A program made the position numbers and the translations under genes. Positions 16,826 through 24,536 of a DNA stretch of 64,000 nucleotides are shown here, in pieces (position 1 is the stretch's first letter; every line of letters starts with the position of its first letter). The notes beneath the pieces were generated by a model that made no database searches, had not been told where the DNA came from, and saw only the letters and a program-made list of their open reading frames with translations. The stretch is from an uncultured Lachnospiraceae bacterium (lineage in GTDB: Bacteria; Bacillota; Clostridia; Lachnospirales; Lachnospiraceae): positions 160,276 to 224,275 of the forward strand of contig CAJUMJ010000019.1 of the NCBI GenBank assembly GCA_910587095.1. The letters run 5' to 3'.

Positions 16826-18932
16826 CTGCAGGGAAAATCACAAACGACGGGTATGGGTGTGGATCGTGGCGGTGCTGTCACAGCTTCTCGCTTACGGCGG
16901 CATGACGATGATTTATTTAAGCCGGATCAGAGGTTTCCGGGAGGACGGAAATTTCAAAACTCCGGAGGCGTTTCAACAGGCAATGTATCAGGCGGCCAGA
17001 GACGCTCTCGGATTTTCCGATAATCTGTACGGAATTGTTTTTCTTTTGGCGGCAATCATAGGCATGCAGGGCTTTTCCTATCTGTTTGACAGGCGAAAGG
17101 TGGATATGTACCATAGCGTTCCGGTTTCGAAAAACAGGAGATTTGCGGTGGTGTATGTGAACGGCCTGGTGATTTATCTTGTAGCCAATCTTTCGGGGTT
17201 GATTTTTGGTACGCTCGTATCTGCCTCACAGAGTGCGGTGAACGGGGAGGTGCTGGCTGAGGCGGGTCTGGCCTTTGCGTGGAATTTTTTCTTCTTTCTC
17301 GTCTTTTATCACCTGATGATTCTCGCGGTGATGCTTACGGGAAACCGTTTTGTGACGATCGCCCTGTTTTTGATGCTTGCGTTGTATGAGTTTCTGGTAA
17401 ACGATATGTTTAACGGACTGAAAAGTATGTTCTTTGATACTTATGCGGCCTATTTTTTGCAGAATGAACCGAAATTTTCAACGATCTATGACTGTACAAT
17501 GAACATTTGGCAGATCAAAAATGCGCCGGATGCCGCTGCGGCGGCAAAGATTGCCATGCCTCTTGTGGCAAAATGGGTCGGGATTGCGGCGGTGCTTCTT
17601 GCAGCAGGGTGGTACGCCTACAAAAAACGTCCTTCGGAGATTGCAGGCAAGGCGGTTGCCCATCGCTTTTTGGAGCCGGTTCTCAAGGTGGCGGCGGCGA
17701 TTCCGGCGGCATTTATTGTGGGCAGGGTCATGTACGACACTTCCTATCAGAACGAGACGCTGCTTGTTGGCGGTTTGCTGGCCGGCGGGGTGATTCTGTG
17801 TGCGGCCATGGAAGTGATTTACGATTTTGATATCAGGAGTCTCTTTAAGCATTTGTTATCCGACGGTATTGCACTCGCCGCTATTATGGTAATATTTAGC
17901 GTTTTTAAATGGGATGTATTCGGGTATGACAACTACATACCGGCGCAAAATAAGGTGGAGAGTATTGCAATTTCAGTGGATGGGTACTATGATAGCTATT
18001 GGGATGAAGACAGGCAGTATATAGAGAAAAACCAGTTTGAAAAAGAGAACATGTTTCTGACGGACGCGTCTTTCGTGCTGGCGTTGGCTGAGACGGCAAA
18101 GCAGGCTGACCCGGAGGAAATGGAAGAAAGCCGGAGCGTGTACATCCTGTACCGGCTAAAGTCGGGGGCGCAGAAAGAAAGGTGCATACAGGTTGACTTT
18201 GAAGATCCGGGGACAGGTGAGCTTCTCAATCAGATATTTAGTATGGACGCGTATAAAACGGGCGTGTTTCCGGCGATGACGGATCAGAAACTTTTGGAAG
18301 GTGTGAATAAAATCCAATACACCAACGGCCCGGCGCGGACGGTGATTCCGGTTGAGGAGGCAGGAAGACTTCGGGACGCATGGCTTAAGGACATGAAGGA
18401 GTTTGACTTTACTCTTGTCAGGCAAAACCGTCCCTGCGGCGTGTTACTCTTTCAATACAAAGATTATAACCAGAGACAGTTTATTGTATATGACAGCTTT
18501 GAAAATACGATTGCGGCGCTCAAAGACCTGGAGGCTTATTATCCGATGGAGCTTGACCCGGCGGATATCGAGTCGGTTACGGTAACCTGCTATCACAATG
18601 AACTTACGCAGCAGGACGATGAGATGGATTACGGAATTCAGCCGAGAGCCGTGGCGGAGACATGGGATGGCGGCTATACGGACTACACCGTCTCCGAAAC
18701 TTTCTATGAGGAGGAGCAGATCGCACAGATTTTGCCGCATCTGTACAGTAACTGGGTTGATGCGCCGTGGAGCCGTTATAAGGATCTGGACGACAACTAT
18801 TCCGTGGAGGTTGTGTTTAAGAGAAATTCGTCTTATCCTTACGACCGGGAGAGCTACTATTTTGGTTATTCCATATATGCGGGACAGGTGCCGGATTTTG
18901 TGGCTGAGGCGACGGCGTATACGGGCGAATAG
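16797..18932 (+). CDS. ABC transporter permease with extracellular C-terminal domain
   Basis: A 711-residue membrane protein. About nine hydrophobic segments fall within residues 20-370, including LIFGTLVSASQ and FFFFLVFYHLMILAVMLTG, with the short motif DRRKVDMYHSVPVSKNRRF that is common in Firmicutes ABC-2-like permeases. Residues from about 380 to the end are soluble, rich in Asp, Tyr and Glu, and probably extracytoplasmic; they resemble the domain that often follows such permeases (DUF6449, from memory). Ribosome-binding site GGAGGTGG lies inside the ATPase gene. Its TAG stop is the first three bases of a hairpin element described separately. Confidence 0.85.
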   Translation: MTSKSSFWGSCRENHKRRVWVWIVAVLSQLLAYGGMTMIYLSRIRGFREDGNFKTPEAFQQAMYQAARDALGFSDNLYGIVFLLAAIIGMQGFSYLFDRRKVDMYHSVPVSKNRRFAVVYVNGLVIYLVANLSGLIFGTLVSASQSAVNGEVLAEAGLAFAWNFFFFLVFYHLMILAVMLTGNRFVTIALFLMLALYEFLVNDMFNGLKSMFFDTYAAYFLQNEPKFSTIYDCTMNIWQIKNAPDAAAAAKIAMPLVAKWVGIAAVLLAAGWYAYKKRPSEIAGKAVAHRFLEPVLKVAAAIPAAFIVGRVMYDTSYQNETLLVGGLLAGGVILCAAMEVIYDFDIRSLFKHLLSDGIALAAIMVIFSVFKWDVFGYDNYIPAQNKVESIAISVDGYYDSYWDEDRQYIEKNQFEKENMFLTDASFVLALAETAKQADPEEMEESRSVYILYRLKSGAQKERCIQVDFEDPGTGELLNQIFSMDAYKTGVFPAMTDQKLLEGVNKIQYTNGPARTVIPVEEAGRLRDAWLKDMKEFDFTLVRQNRPCGVLLFQYKDYNQRQFIVYDSFENTIAALKDLEAYYPMELDPADIESVTVTCYHNELTQQDDEMDYGIQPRAVAETWDGGYTDYTVSETFYEEEQIAQILPHLYSNWVDAPWSRYKDLDDNYSVEVVFKRNSSYPYDRESYYFGYSIYAGQVPDFVAEATAYTGE

Positions 18933-19127
18933 TGTGAGAAGTACTTCTAGCCACTCACAGCAAAGGCTGTTTCGCAAAGTCAGCATAGCTGACTTGGAAG
19001 TACTAAGTCTCACACAGGAGAATGCCCAAAATACGGCATTCTCCGCATTGATTTGAGTCACAGCAGAGCTGTGACATGGAGGTTAGCGTGAGAAGTACTT
19101 CTAGCCACTCACAGCAAAGGCTGTTTC
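18930..19127. repeat. Family-1 modular hairpin element, one full unit and one truncated unit
   Basis: The full unit runs from the permease stop TAG (18930) to about 19086. It has a bipartite outer stem, 8 bp (18932-18939/19008-19015) plus 7 bp (18940-18946/18998-19004) with a 3-nt bulge. Inside are ACAGC/GCTGT (18957-18961/18966-18970) and an 8-bp AAGTCAGC/GCTGACTT hairpin. Hairpin B (19017-19026/19035-19044, 10 bp) and hairpin C (19057-19064/19068-19075, 8 bp) follow, then ATGGAGGTTAG. A second unit starts there; its first 40 bases (19088-19127) are identical to 18934-18973 and it stops at the next gene. Confidence 0.85.
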
Positions 19128-19158
19128 AATGAACGATACTTATAGAAAGGAAACAAAC

Positions 19159-19950
19159 GTGGGCGATAACAGGCGGGACGAACCTGTGATACAGGTGAAA
19201 GATCTCTATAAGATATACCGGGTCGGAGAGGAGAGGGTGAGGGCGTTAAACGGCGTCAGCTTCTCCATCAGACGGGGGTGCTTCTGCTCTATTGTGGGCG
19301 CCTCCGGTTCCGGCAAATCCACGTTGCTCAACATGTTGGCGGGGCTTGAGAAACCCACAAAGGGGGAGATCGTGATCGCGGGAGAGCACATGGAGAAAAA
19401 GACGGAGAATCAGCTGGTGGCTTTTCGCAGGGAACATATCGGTTTTATCTTCCAGTCTTTCAATCTGATGGGAACCATGAACGCCATCGAGAATGTGGCG
19501 CTGCCCCTGACCTTTCAGGGCGTGGATAAGAAGAGACGTAACAAAAAGGCGGAGGAGATGCTCGACCTGGTGGGACTGACAAAACATAAAAGACACCGTC
19601 CGAACCAGATGTCCGGCGGACAGCAGCAGCGCGTGGGCGTAGCGAGAGCGCTGGTGGTGGAGCCGGAAATCATTTTCGCGGACGAGCCAACGGGGAATCT
19701 TGACTCCAACACTTCCGTGGAAGTCATGAACCTGATGAAGCGGGTAGTGCGAGAGAAAAACCAGACGTTGGTGATGGTCACCCACGATAATTATCTGGCG
19801 GGCTTTGCGGATATTGTGATTCGGATCAGGGACGGAAAAATCCTGGAGATCGAAGAGCGGGACGGGCAGGAAATACCGGAGGAGATTGCGGCGAAGGAGC
19901 CGGCGTCATTCGGGGAGGAAAAGGAACCGGATGGGAAGGGACAAGTTTGA
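19159..19950 (+). CDS. ABC transporter ATP-binding protein (MacB/LolD/FtsE type)
   Basis: About 263 residues. Walker A GASGSGKST, Q-loop FIFQSFNLMGTM, the signature MSGGQQQRV, Walker B IIFADEPTGNLDS and the H-loop VTHD are all intact, and the Q-loop region is that of mechanotransmission-type MacB/LolCDE systems. The FtsX-like permease is two genes downstream. I chose GTG at 19159, which has AAAGGA 8 nt upstream; an in-frame ATG at 19129 has no ribosome-binding site and abuts the repeat. The C-terminal 30 residues are acidic and family-atypical. It probably drives envelope remodelling or export with its two neighbours. Confidence 0.92.
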   Translation: MGDNRRDEPVIQVKDLYKIYRVGEERVRALNGVSFSIRRGCFCSIVGASGSGKSTLLNMLAGLEKPTKGEIVIAGEHMEKKTENQLVAFRREHIGFIFQSFNLMGTMNAIENVALPLTFQGVDKKRRNKKAEEMLDLVGLTKHKRHRPNQMSGGQQQRVGVARALVVEPEIIFADEPTGNLDSNTSVEVMNLMKRVVREKNQTLVMVTHDNYLAGFADIVIRIRDGKILEIEERDGQEIPEEIAAKEPASFGEEKEPDGKGQV

Positions 19951-19967
19951 GGTGAGAGGATAGGGCG

Positions 19968-21761
19968 ATGGAGAGAAGAGGAAAAAATGATAGCGGTGTG
20001 ATCAGACATCTGGCAGGCGGATTGGCGGGCCTGTTTTTTGCGTTGTCCGTTCTCGGGCATACGGGGGCGTGGGATGCTGCTTCTGTGGTATACGCAGAGG
20101 AGAACGATGGGAGCGTCAGCGAGAACGACGCGAAGGAGACTGAGTATATCAATCGTTCGTCGGACAGGGTAATCACGGATGACGACCGTTTTGACGCCGA
20201 CGAGGATCTGCTCTATTATATGAAGAGCCTGGAGGTCCGCTACAAGCTGGACGAAGAGGTGATGGCCAGACTGCACAAGGTTTTTGACAGCGCGGTTTAC
20301 TATATCGCCAACACGGAGATGTCAGTGACGGAGATGTGGGCCTATGTCACTTCCGTGAAAGGATCCATGGACGGCGCGGCTACGGATAAGCTGACGCAGA
20401 CTACCAGCGAGTTTTTACAGGTGGGAGACAACTGGCAGACGCCTGTCGTGAGTTACGGGCAGGGCGTATCCATTGTGCTGCCCATTGTCAATTTCGGGAC
20501 GGAGGAATTAAATGACCTCATCGTGGAACCTGTGATTTCCACGCTGGTGACGGAGTGGCCTTTTGAGCCGGATACCACCAATTATCTCCAGACGGAGCCG
20601 TTTATTCCCGGCTGTCAGACGAAAGAGGCGGCGATGGCGAATCGCCGGGAGTTTACCTTTCATTTTAAGACGAGAAGCGACGTGATGACGGGGTATTATC
20701 CTCTGAAATTCAAGATATCTTACACCAAAGCCGGCGTTCGCAGCGAGGAGCCGGCCGAGCTCGTAGTGTATGTGAAGACAGTCGGCAAGCCCGGGAGCGG
20801 CATTATCGGCGGTAACGGACAGGAAGCTTCCGGCTCCAAGCCCCGTATCGTGGTGACCGGTTTTGAGACGAATCCTGCAAAAATTTTTGCGGGGGAAACT
20901 TTTATCCTGACGATTCACGTAAAAAATACCGCCAAGGATACGGCGGTGACTAACGTGCTCTTTGACATGCAGGCGGCGCTGGAAGGCGAGGATAAAACGA
21001 ATACGTATTCCGCCTTTTTGCCAACGTCCGGTTCCAGCTCGGTCTACATGGAGCAGATCGCGCCGAACACATCGGCGGATATCGAAATTGAGATGACGGC
21101 GAAAGCGGATCTTGCGCAGAAGCCTTATGTTTTGGATGTCAATATGAAGTACGACGCGGGCACGGTTTTTGACCTGACGGACAAGGCAAGCGTGTCGATT
21201 CCGATCTCGCAGGAGAGCCGGTTTGACACAAGCATCCCGGAAGTGGTGCCCGGCAATATCGAGGTCGGTTCCCAGTCCAACGTGATGTTTAGCATTTACA
21301 ATACGGGAAAGACTACCCTCTATAACGTGCAGGTGAAATTTATCGCGGATTCCGTTGCGGAGGCATCCGCGTTTGTGGGGAACCTCCAGTCCGGTAATAC
21401 CGGGAATGTGGACGTGATGCTGACGGGCGCGGCTCCCACCATGGACGACGGCGTTGTGAAGCTGGAAATTTCTTACGAGGATGACGCTGGCAATGTGACC
21501 ACGGCGGAGAAGGAGATCACGCTCTTCGTGACGGAGCCTATGATGGACGATATGATGATGGGCGATGATATGATGGGTGACGGTATGATGCCGGAGGACG
21601 AGCAAGGAGGCAAGCCAGGTACAGGCCTGATTGTGGGCGGCGTCTCCGGGGCTGCAGCCGTGGCGGCAGCAGGGGTTGGTGTATTCCTTAAGTTGCGCAA
21701 AAAGAAAAAGGCGGCTCTTTTGGAGGCACAGGAGCTGGCGGAGCTGGAGAAAGATCTATGA
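19968..21761 (+). CDS. Large exported, membrane-anchored partner of the ABC module
   Basis: A 597-residue protein with an N-terminal signal peptide (hydrophobic GGLAGLFFALSVLGHTGA, cleavage probably near the VYAEEN region), a long beta-rich extracellular part, and a C-terminal membrane helix (about 548-570) followed by a basic tail. Segments such as VVSYGQGVSIVLPIVNFGTE and ILTIHVKNTAKDTAVTNV look like CARDB/S-layer-type Ig folds. Residues about 524-545 are a Met/Asp stretch with nine methionines in 22 positions, just before the anchor. It sits between the ATPase and the FtsX-like permease and overlaps the latter by 4 nt, so it probably works outside the cell with that transporter. Confidence 0.78.
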   Translation: MERRGKNDSGVIRHLAGGLAGLFFALSVLGHTGAWDAASVVYAEENDGSVSENDAKETEYINRSSDRVITDDDRFDADEDLLYYMKSLEVRYKLDEEVMARLHKVFDSAVYYIANTEMSVTEMWAYVTSVKGSMDGAATDKLTQTTSEFLQVGDNWQTPVVSYGQGVSIVLPIVNFGTEELNDLIVEPVISTLVTEWPFEPDTTNYLQTEPFIPGCQTKEAAMANRREFTFHFKTRSDVMTGYYPLKFKISYTKAGVRSEEPAELVVYVKTVGKPGSGIIGGNGQEASGSKPRIVVTGFETNPAKIFAGETFILTIHVKNTAKDTAVTNVLFDMQAALEGEDKTNTYSAFLPTSGSSSVYMEQIAPNTSADIEIEMTAKADLAQKPYVLDVNMKYDAGTVFDLTDKASVSIPISQESRFDTSIPEVVPGNIEVGSQSNVMFSIYNTGKTTLYNVQVKFIADSVAEASAFVGNLQSGNTGNVDVMLTGAAPTMDDGVVKLEISYEDDAGNVTTAEKEITLFVTEPMMDDMMMGDDMMGDGMMPEDEQGGKPGTGLIVGGVSGAAAVAAAGVGVFLKLRKKKKAALLEAQELAELEKDL

Positions 21762-23110
21762 AATTTCTTGATTTGCTGCGTATGAGCAGCGGGAATCTCT
21801 GGAAGAGAAAAGTGAGAACGATTCTGACGGTGCTCGGCGTGGTGATCGGGGTTGCGTCCATTGTGGTTATGGTGTCTCTTGGCCTGGGACTGAGCCGGTC
21901 CCTGCTTGCCCAGTATGAGTCTTACGGGAGCCTGACGCAGGTGACGGTGAATGAGCCGTGGGGCGACTCCTCCTCTGAGGAAGTGAAGCGCCTGGATCAG
22001 AAACTGATCGACGAGATCCTGGCCATGGAGCATGTGGAGTCGGTATATCCTTTGCTGCGAACCCAGGCGCTTGCCAAGTACGGAAGCTATGAGGGATATC
22101 TGCAGTTACAGGGATTGCCGAAAGAATACTTTGAGGATCTGAATATAAAGGTGGGCGAGGGGCAGCTTCCCGGCAACGACCAAAATCTGCAATTTTTCTA
22201 CGGCTGTCAGGTTTTGCAGGATTTTTATAACTCCAAGGGGAGCGGCGGCAACTACTGGGAAACGGGAATTTTGCCGGATATCGATCTGATGAAAGATCCT
22301 ATTTTTGTGATTTTTGACATGGACGCCTACTATGAGTCGGGCACCACGGACGAGAACGGACAGACGAAGAAGCCGCCGAAAAAATACCTGATTGAGACAT
22401 GCGGCGTGGAGGCGTCGCCCGGAGAGGACGAGTGGTCCCAGTACGGCTGGTATACCTATTGCGACATCGACCAGCTCATAAAAGAGCTGAAAAAGATTTT
22501 TAAGAACAAGAGAATTCCGGGCCAGCCTACCACTAAGACAGGAAAGCCTTACAAGGAGATATTCTACAGCCAGCTTCTGGTGAATGTGGACAGCATGGAC
22601 AATGTGGTGGCTTTGCAAAAATCATTGACGGATCTGGGCTATGACGCTTACAGTCAGGCCGAGTGGGTGGAATCCGAGCAGAAGACCATGGGCTACATTC
22701 AGGCGGTGCTCGGCGGCATCGGCGCGGTGTCTTTGTTCGTTGCGGCCATCGGCATCACCAACACGATGATGATGTCAATTTACGAGAGGACGAAGGAGAT
22801 CGGCGTGATGAAGGTGCTTGGATGCGACCTTAGAAACATCCGCAGTTTATTTTTGATGGAGGCCGGGTTTATCGGATTTATCGGCGGCGTGATCGGCCTG
22901 GTTTTAAGTTTTATTCTTTCTGTGGTGATCAACAAGGTGGCGGCGAACGCCAACGATTATATGAACATGTCGGGAGGCATCTCCTACATTCCCGTCTGGC
23001 TCGTGCTTCTTTCTCTGGTGTTTGCGGTGATGGTGGGCATGGTGGCCGGGTTTTTCCCGGCAAGGAGAGCGATGCGCTTAAGCCCTCTGGCTGCGATACG
23101 GAACGAATAA
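21758..23110 (+). CDS. FtsX/MacB-like ABC transporter permease
   Basis: A 450-residue permease. One N-terminal helix follows the amphipathic leader (LRMSSGNLWKRKVRTILTVL, then GVVIGVASIVVMVSLGLG), an extracellular domain spans about 50-310, and three C-terminal helices follow. The FtsX-type motif ITNTMMMSIYERTKEIGVMK and the final PARRAMRLSPLAAIR are characteristic of the MacB family. The start ATG overlaps the stop of the upstream gene (ATGA), indicating translational coupling. Together with the ATPase at 19159 it forms a mechanotransmission-type ABC complex; no periplasmic adaptor exists in a Gram-positive, so the exported protein may take that place. Confidence 0.92.
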   Translation: MKFLDLLRMSSGNLWKRKVRTILTVLGVVIGVASIVVMVSLGLGLSRSLLAQYESYGSLTQVTVNEPWGDSSSEEVKRLDQKLIDEILAMEHVESVYPLLRTQALAKYGSYEGYLQLQGLPKEYFEDLNIKVGEGQLPGNDQNLQFFYGCQVLQDFYNSKGSGGNYWETGILPDIDLMKDPIFVIFDMDAYYESGTTDENGQTKKPPKKYLIETCGVEASPGEDEWSQYGWYTYCDIDQLIKELKKIFKNKRIPGQPTTKTGKPYKEIFYSQLLVNVDSMDNVVALQKSLTDLGYDAYSQAEWVESEQKTMGYIQAVLGGIGAVSLFVAAIGITNTMMMSIYERTKEIGVMKVLGCDLRNIRSLFLMEAGFIGFIGGVIGLVLSFILSVVINKVAANANDYMNMSGGISYIPVWLVLLSLVFAVMVGMVAGFFPARRAMRLSPLAAIRNE

Positions 23111-23160
23111 CATCGCAAAAAGAGCTTCTTGCACTTGCTGCAGGGCGTCGGAGCCAGCGC

Positions 23161-23262
23161 CAAAATGCGTGTTTTGTAGCATTTTGTGTGCATCAGTTGT
23201 TGCAACTCACACCGAAATAGTTGTAAATAGGTGCGAAATCTGGCGTGGGTGTGAATTGTAAC
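23161..23262. repeat. Intergenic hairpins after the FtsX-like gene
   Basis: CAAAATGC/GCATTTTG (23161-23168/23179-23186) is followed by a longer arm pair at 23199-23213 and 23248-23262 that matches at 13 of 15 positions. A GTCGGAGCCA string at about 23136 is shared with the array at 15823. No gene is visible between 23111 and the promoter at 23296. Confidence 0.6.
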
Positions 23263-23295
23263 GACGGGACGTCGGGAAGAGTGAAGAAAAAACGC

Positions 23296-23325
23296 TTGCG
23301 TTTTATGTCGAAAATGTTGTATGAT
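23296..23325 (+). promoter_or_regulatory. Probable promoter of the exported repeat protein
   Basis: TTGCGT (23296-23301), an 18-nt spacer and TATGAT (23320-23325), about 55 bp before the gene. Confidence 0.55.
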
Positions 23326-23383
23326 AGATTTACATAAGTATTTATTATGGAAATCTTATTTGACATAGGATGGAGGAGTGGTT

Positions 23384-24463
23384 ATGAAGAGATATGGGAG
23401 AAAGGCCAGACTTTGCACGGCGGCTTTTGCGGCTTGTAGTATGATGCTTATGCCTGCGGCCGGTACGGGACTTCGCGCGCAGGCGGCGGAGGTCATTGCG
23501 ACGGTGCAGGGAAAGGTTATGGAGGAAACCACTTCCAAAATACTGTTTTTGGATACCTCGGAAGGGAAAATGGAGATAAAGATTGACGGGGAGACAAATA
23601 CCGGTGACTGTAAGGTTTTACTGCCGGATAAGGAGATCAATGTCTCCGTATCGCATGGTTCCGACGGCTATCTTCACGCGGTCACGATCTCGGAGGAGGC
23701 GCAGAAGCCTGCGGTGACGCTGGACACGTCGAATATTTCAAGCGTGGTGGGAACCTTGAACGGGAAAACCACCGAGGATGTTCTTCACATAGATACGGCA
23801 CAGGGCGAAATGGAAGTAAAGCTTGACAATAACACGGATATGAGCGCTTGTTCTTTGCTCGTGGTATCGGGAAAATACGTGGTGCGTTGCGCGAGAGGCG
23901 ACGACGCTTATATGCACGCGGTCAGTATTGCGGATGTGGCAAAGGCTTCGGCGGAGGATTCCTATTCCGGGCAGACATACAATCAGGCCCCGGTGACCAA
24001 TGTGTCGGGAACTACCATGACGGTGACGGGGACGGTGAAAGAGGGCACGGAAGAGTCGATGCTTCAACTGGCGTCGTCGGAGGGTGTTTTTACCATTAAG
24101 ATTGACGAAAGTACGGACACGTCCAGAGGAATGGTTCTGACTCCCGACAATAAACTGATGGTTACATATTTCCGGGGATCCGACAATTATCTCCACGCCG
24201 CTTCGCTTGTCGGAGTCAGGGACAGTTCCTCGGCCACGGTCGATACTTCCGCACAGGCGACAGTGACCGGTACGGTCAAAAGTAAATCCACGGAGAATAT
24301 TCTGGTTCTGGATACTTCCGCAGGCGAGATGGAGTTGAAGATGGACAGGGTCGCAGGGCCGATCGGCTGTAAGACGCTGGTGAAGGATAAGAAGGTTTCC
24401 GTGACCTGCGCGAGAGGCGACGACGCTTACATGCACGCGCTCACGGTCACGGCGGTAAAGTAA
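23384..24463 (+). CDS. Exported protein with four tandem 70-residue repeats
   Basis: A 359-residue protein of unknown function. A signal peptide (KRYGRKARLCTAAFAACSMM, then a hydrophobic run ending in an AxA-type site, LRAQAAE) is followed by four repeats starting near residues 37, 120, 212 and 292. Each repeat begins with a T-V-x-G-x-V strand, carries L-x-L-x-T-S-x-G-x-M-E-x-K-x-D, and ends G-x-D-x-Y-x-H-A-x-x-I. No membrane anchor or sortase motif follows, so it is probably secreted. The ATG at 23384 has GGAGG 7 nt upstream and its own promoter. The terminator-like hairpin behind it overlaps the enolase ribosome-binding site. Confidence 0.8.
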   Translation: MKRYGRKARLCTAAFAACSMMLMPAAGTGLRAQAAEVIATVQGKVMEETTSKILFLDTSEGKMEIKIDGETNTGDCKVLLPDKEINVSVSHGSDGYLHAVTISEEAQKPAVTLDTSNISSVVGTLNGKTTEDVLHIDTAQGEMEVKLDNNTDMSACSLLVVSGKYVVRCARGDDAYMHAVSIADVAKASAEDSYSGQTYNQAPVTNVSGTTMTVTGTVKEGTEESMLQLASSEGVFTIKIDESTDTSRGMVLTPDNKLMVTYFRGSDNYLHAASLVGVRDSSSATVDTSAQATVTGTVKSKSTENILVLDTSAGEMELKMDRVAGPIGCKTLVKDKKVSVTCARGDDAYMHALTVTAVK

Positions 24464-24488
24464 ACATAAGAGAAATACATGATTTATG

Positions 24489-24536
24489 CCTCCTTTGCGC
24501 ATACTGGATATATAAAGTGTGCAGAGGAGGTTTTTT
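24489..24536 (+). terminator. Terminator-like hairpin overlapping the enolase ribosome-binding site
   Basis: CCTCCTTTGCGCAT (24489-24502) pairs with GTGTGCAGAGGAGG (24517-24530) over 14 positions (three G-U pairs), followed directly by TTTTTT and then the eno ATG. The 3' arm contains the eno ribosome-binding site GAGGAGG. It is both a good intrinsic terminator for the upstream gene and a structure that would hide the eno ribosome-binding site. Confidence 0.8.

Noticed and set aside
18930..19127. CRISPR-like array, because 40 bases are directly repeated
   Set aside because: There are only two copies and the intervening 114 bases are structured repeat modules, not spacers; no cas gene is present.
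20508..21605. 365-residue open frame on the minus strand
   Set aside because: It is a shadow of the exported ABC partner; composition is His/Arg-rich as in other shadows.
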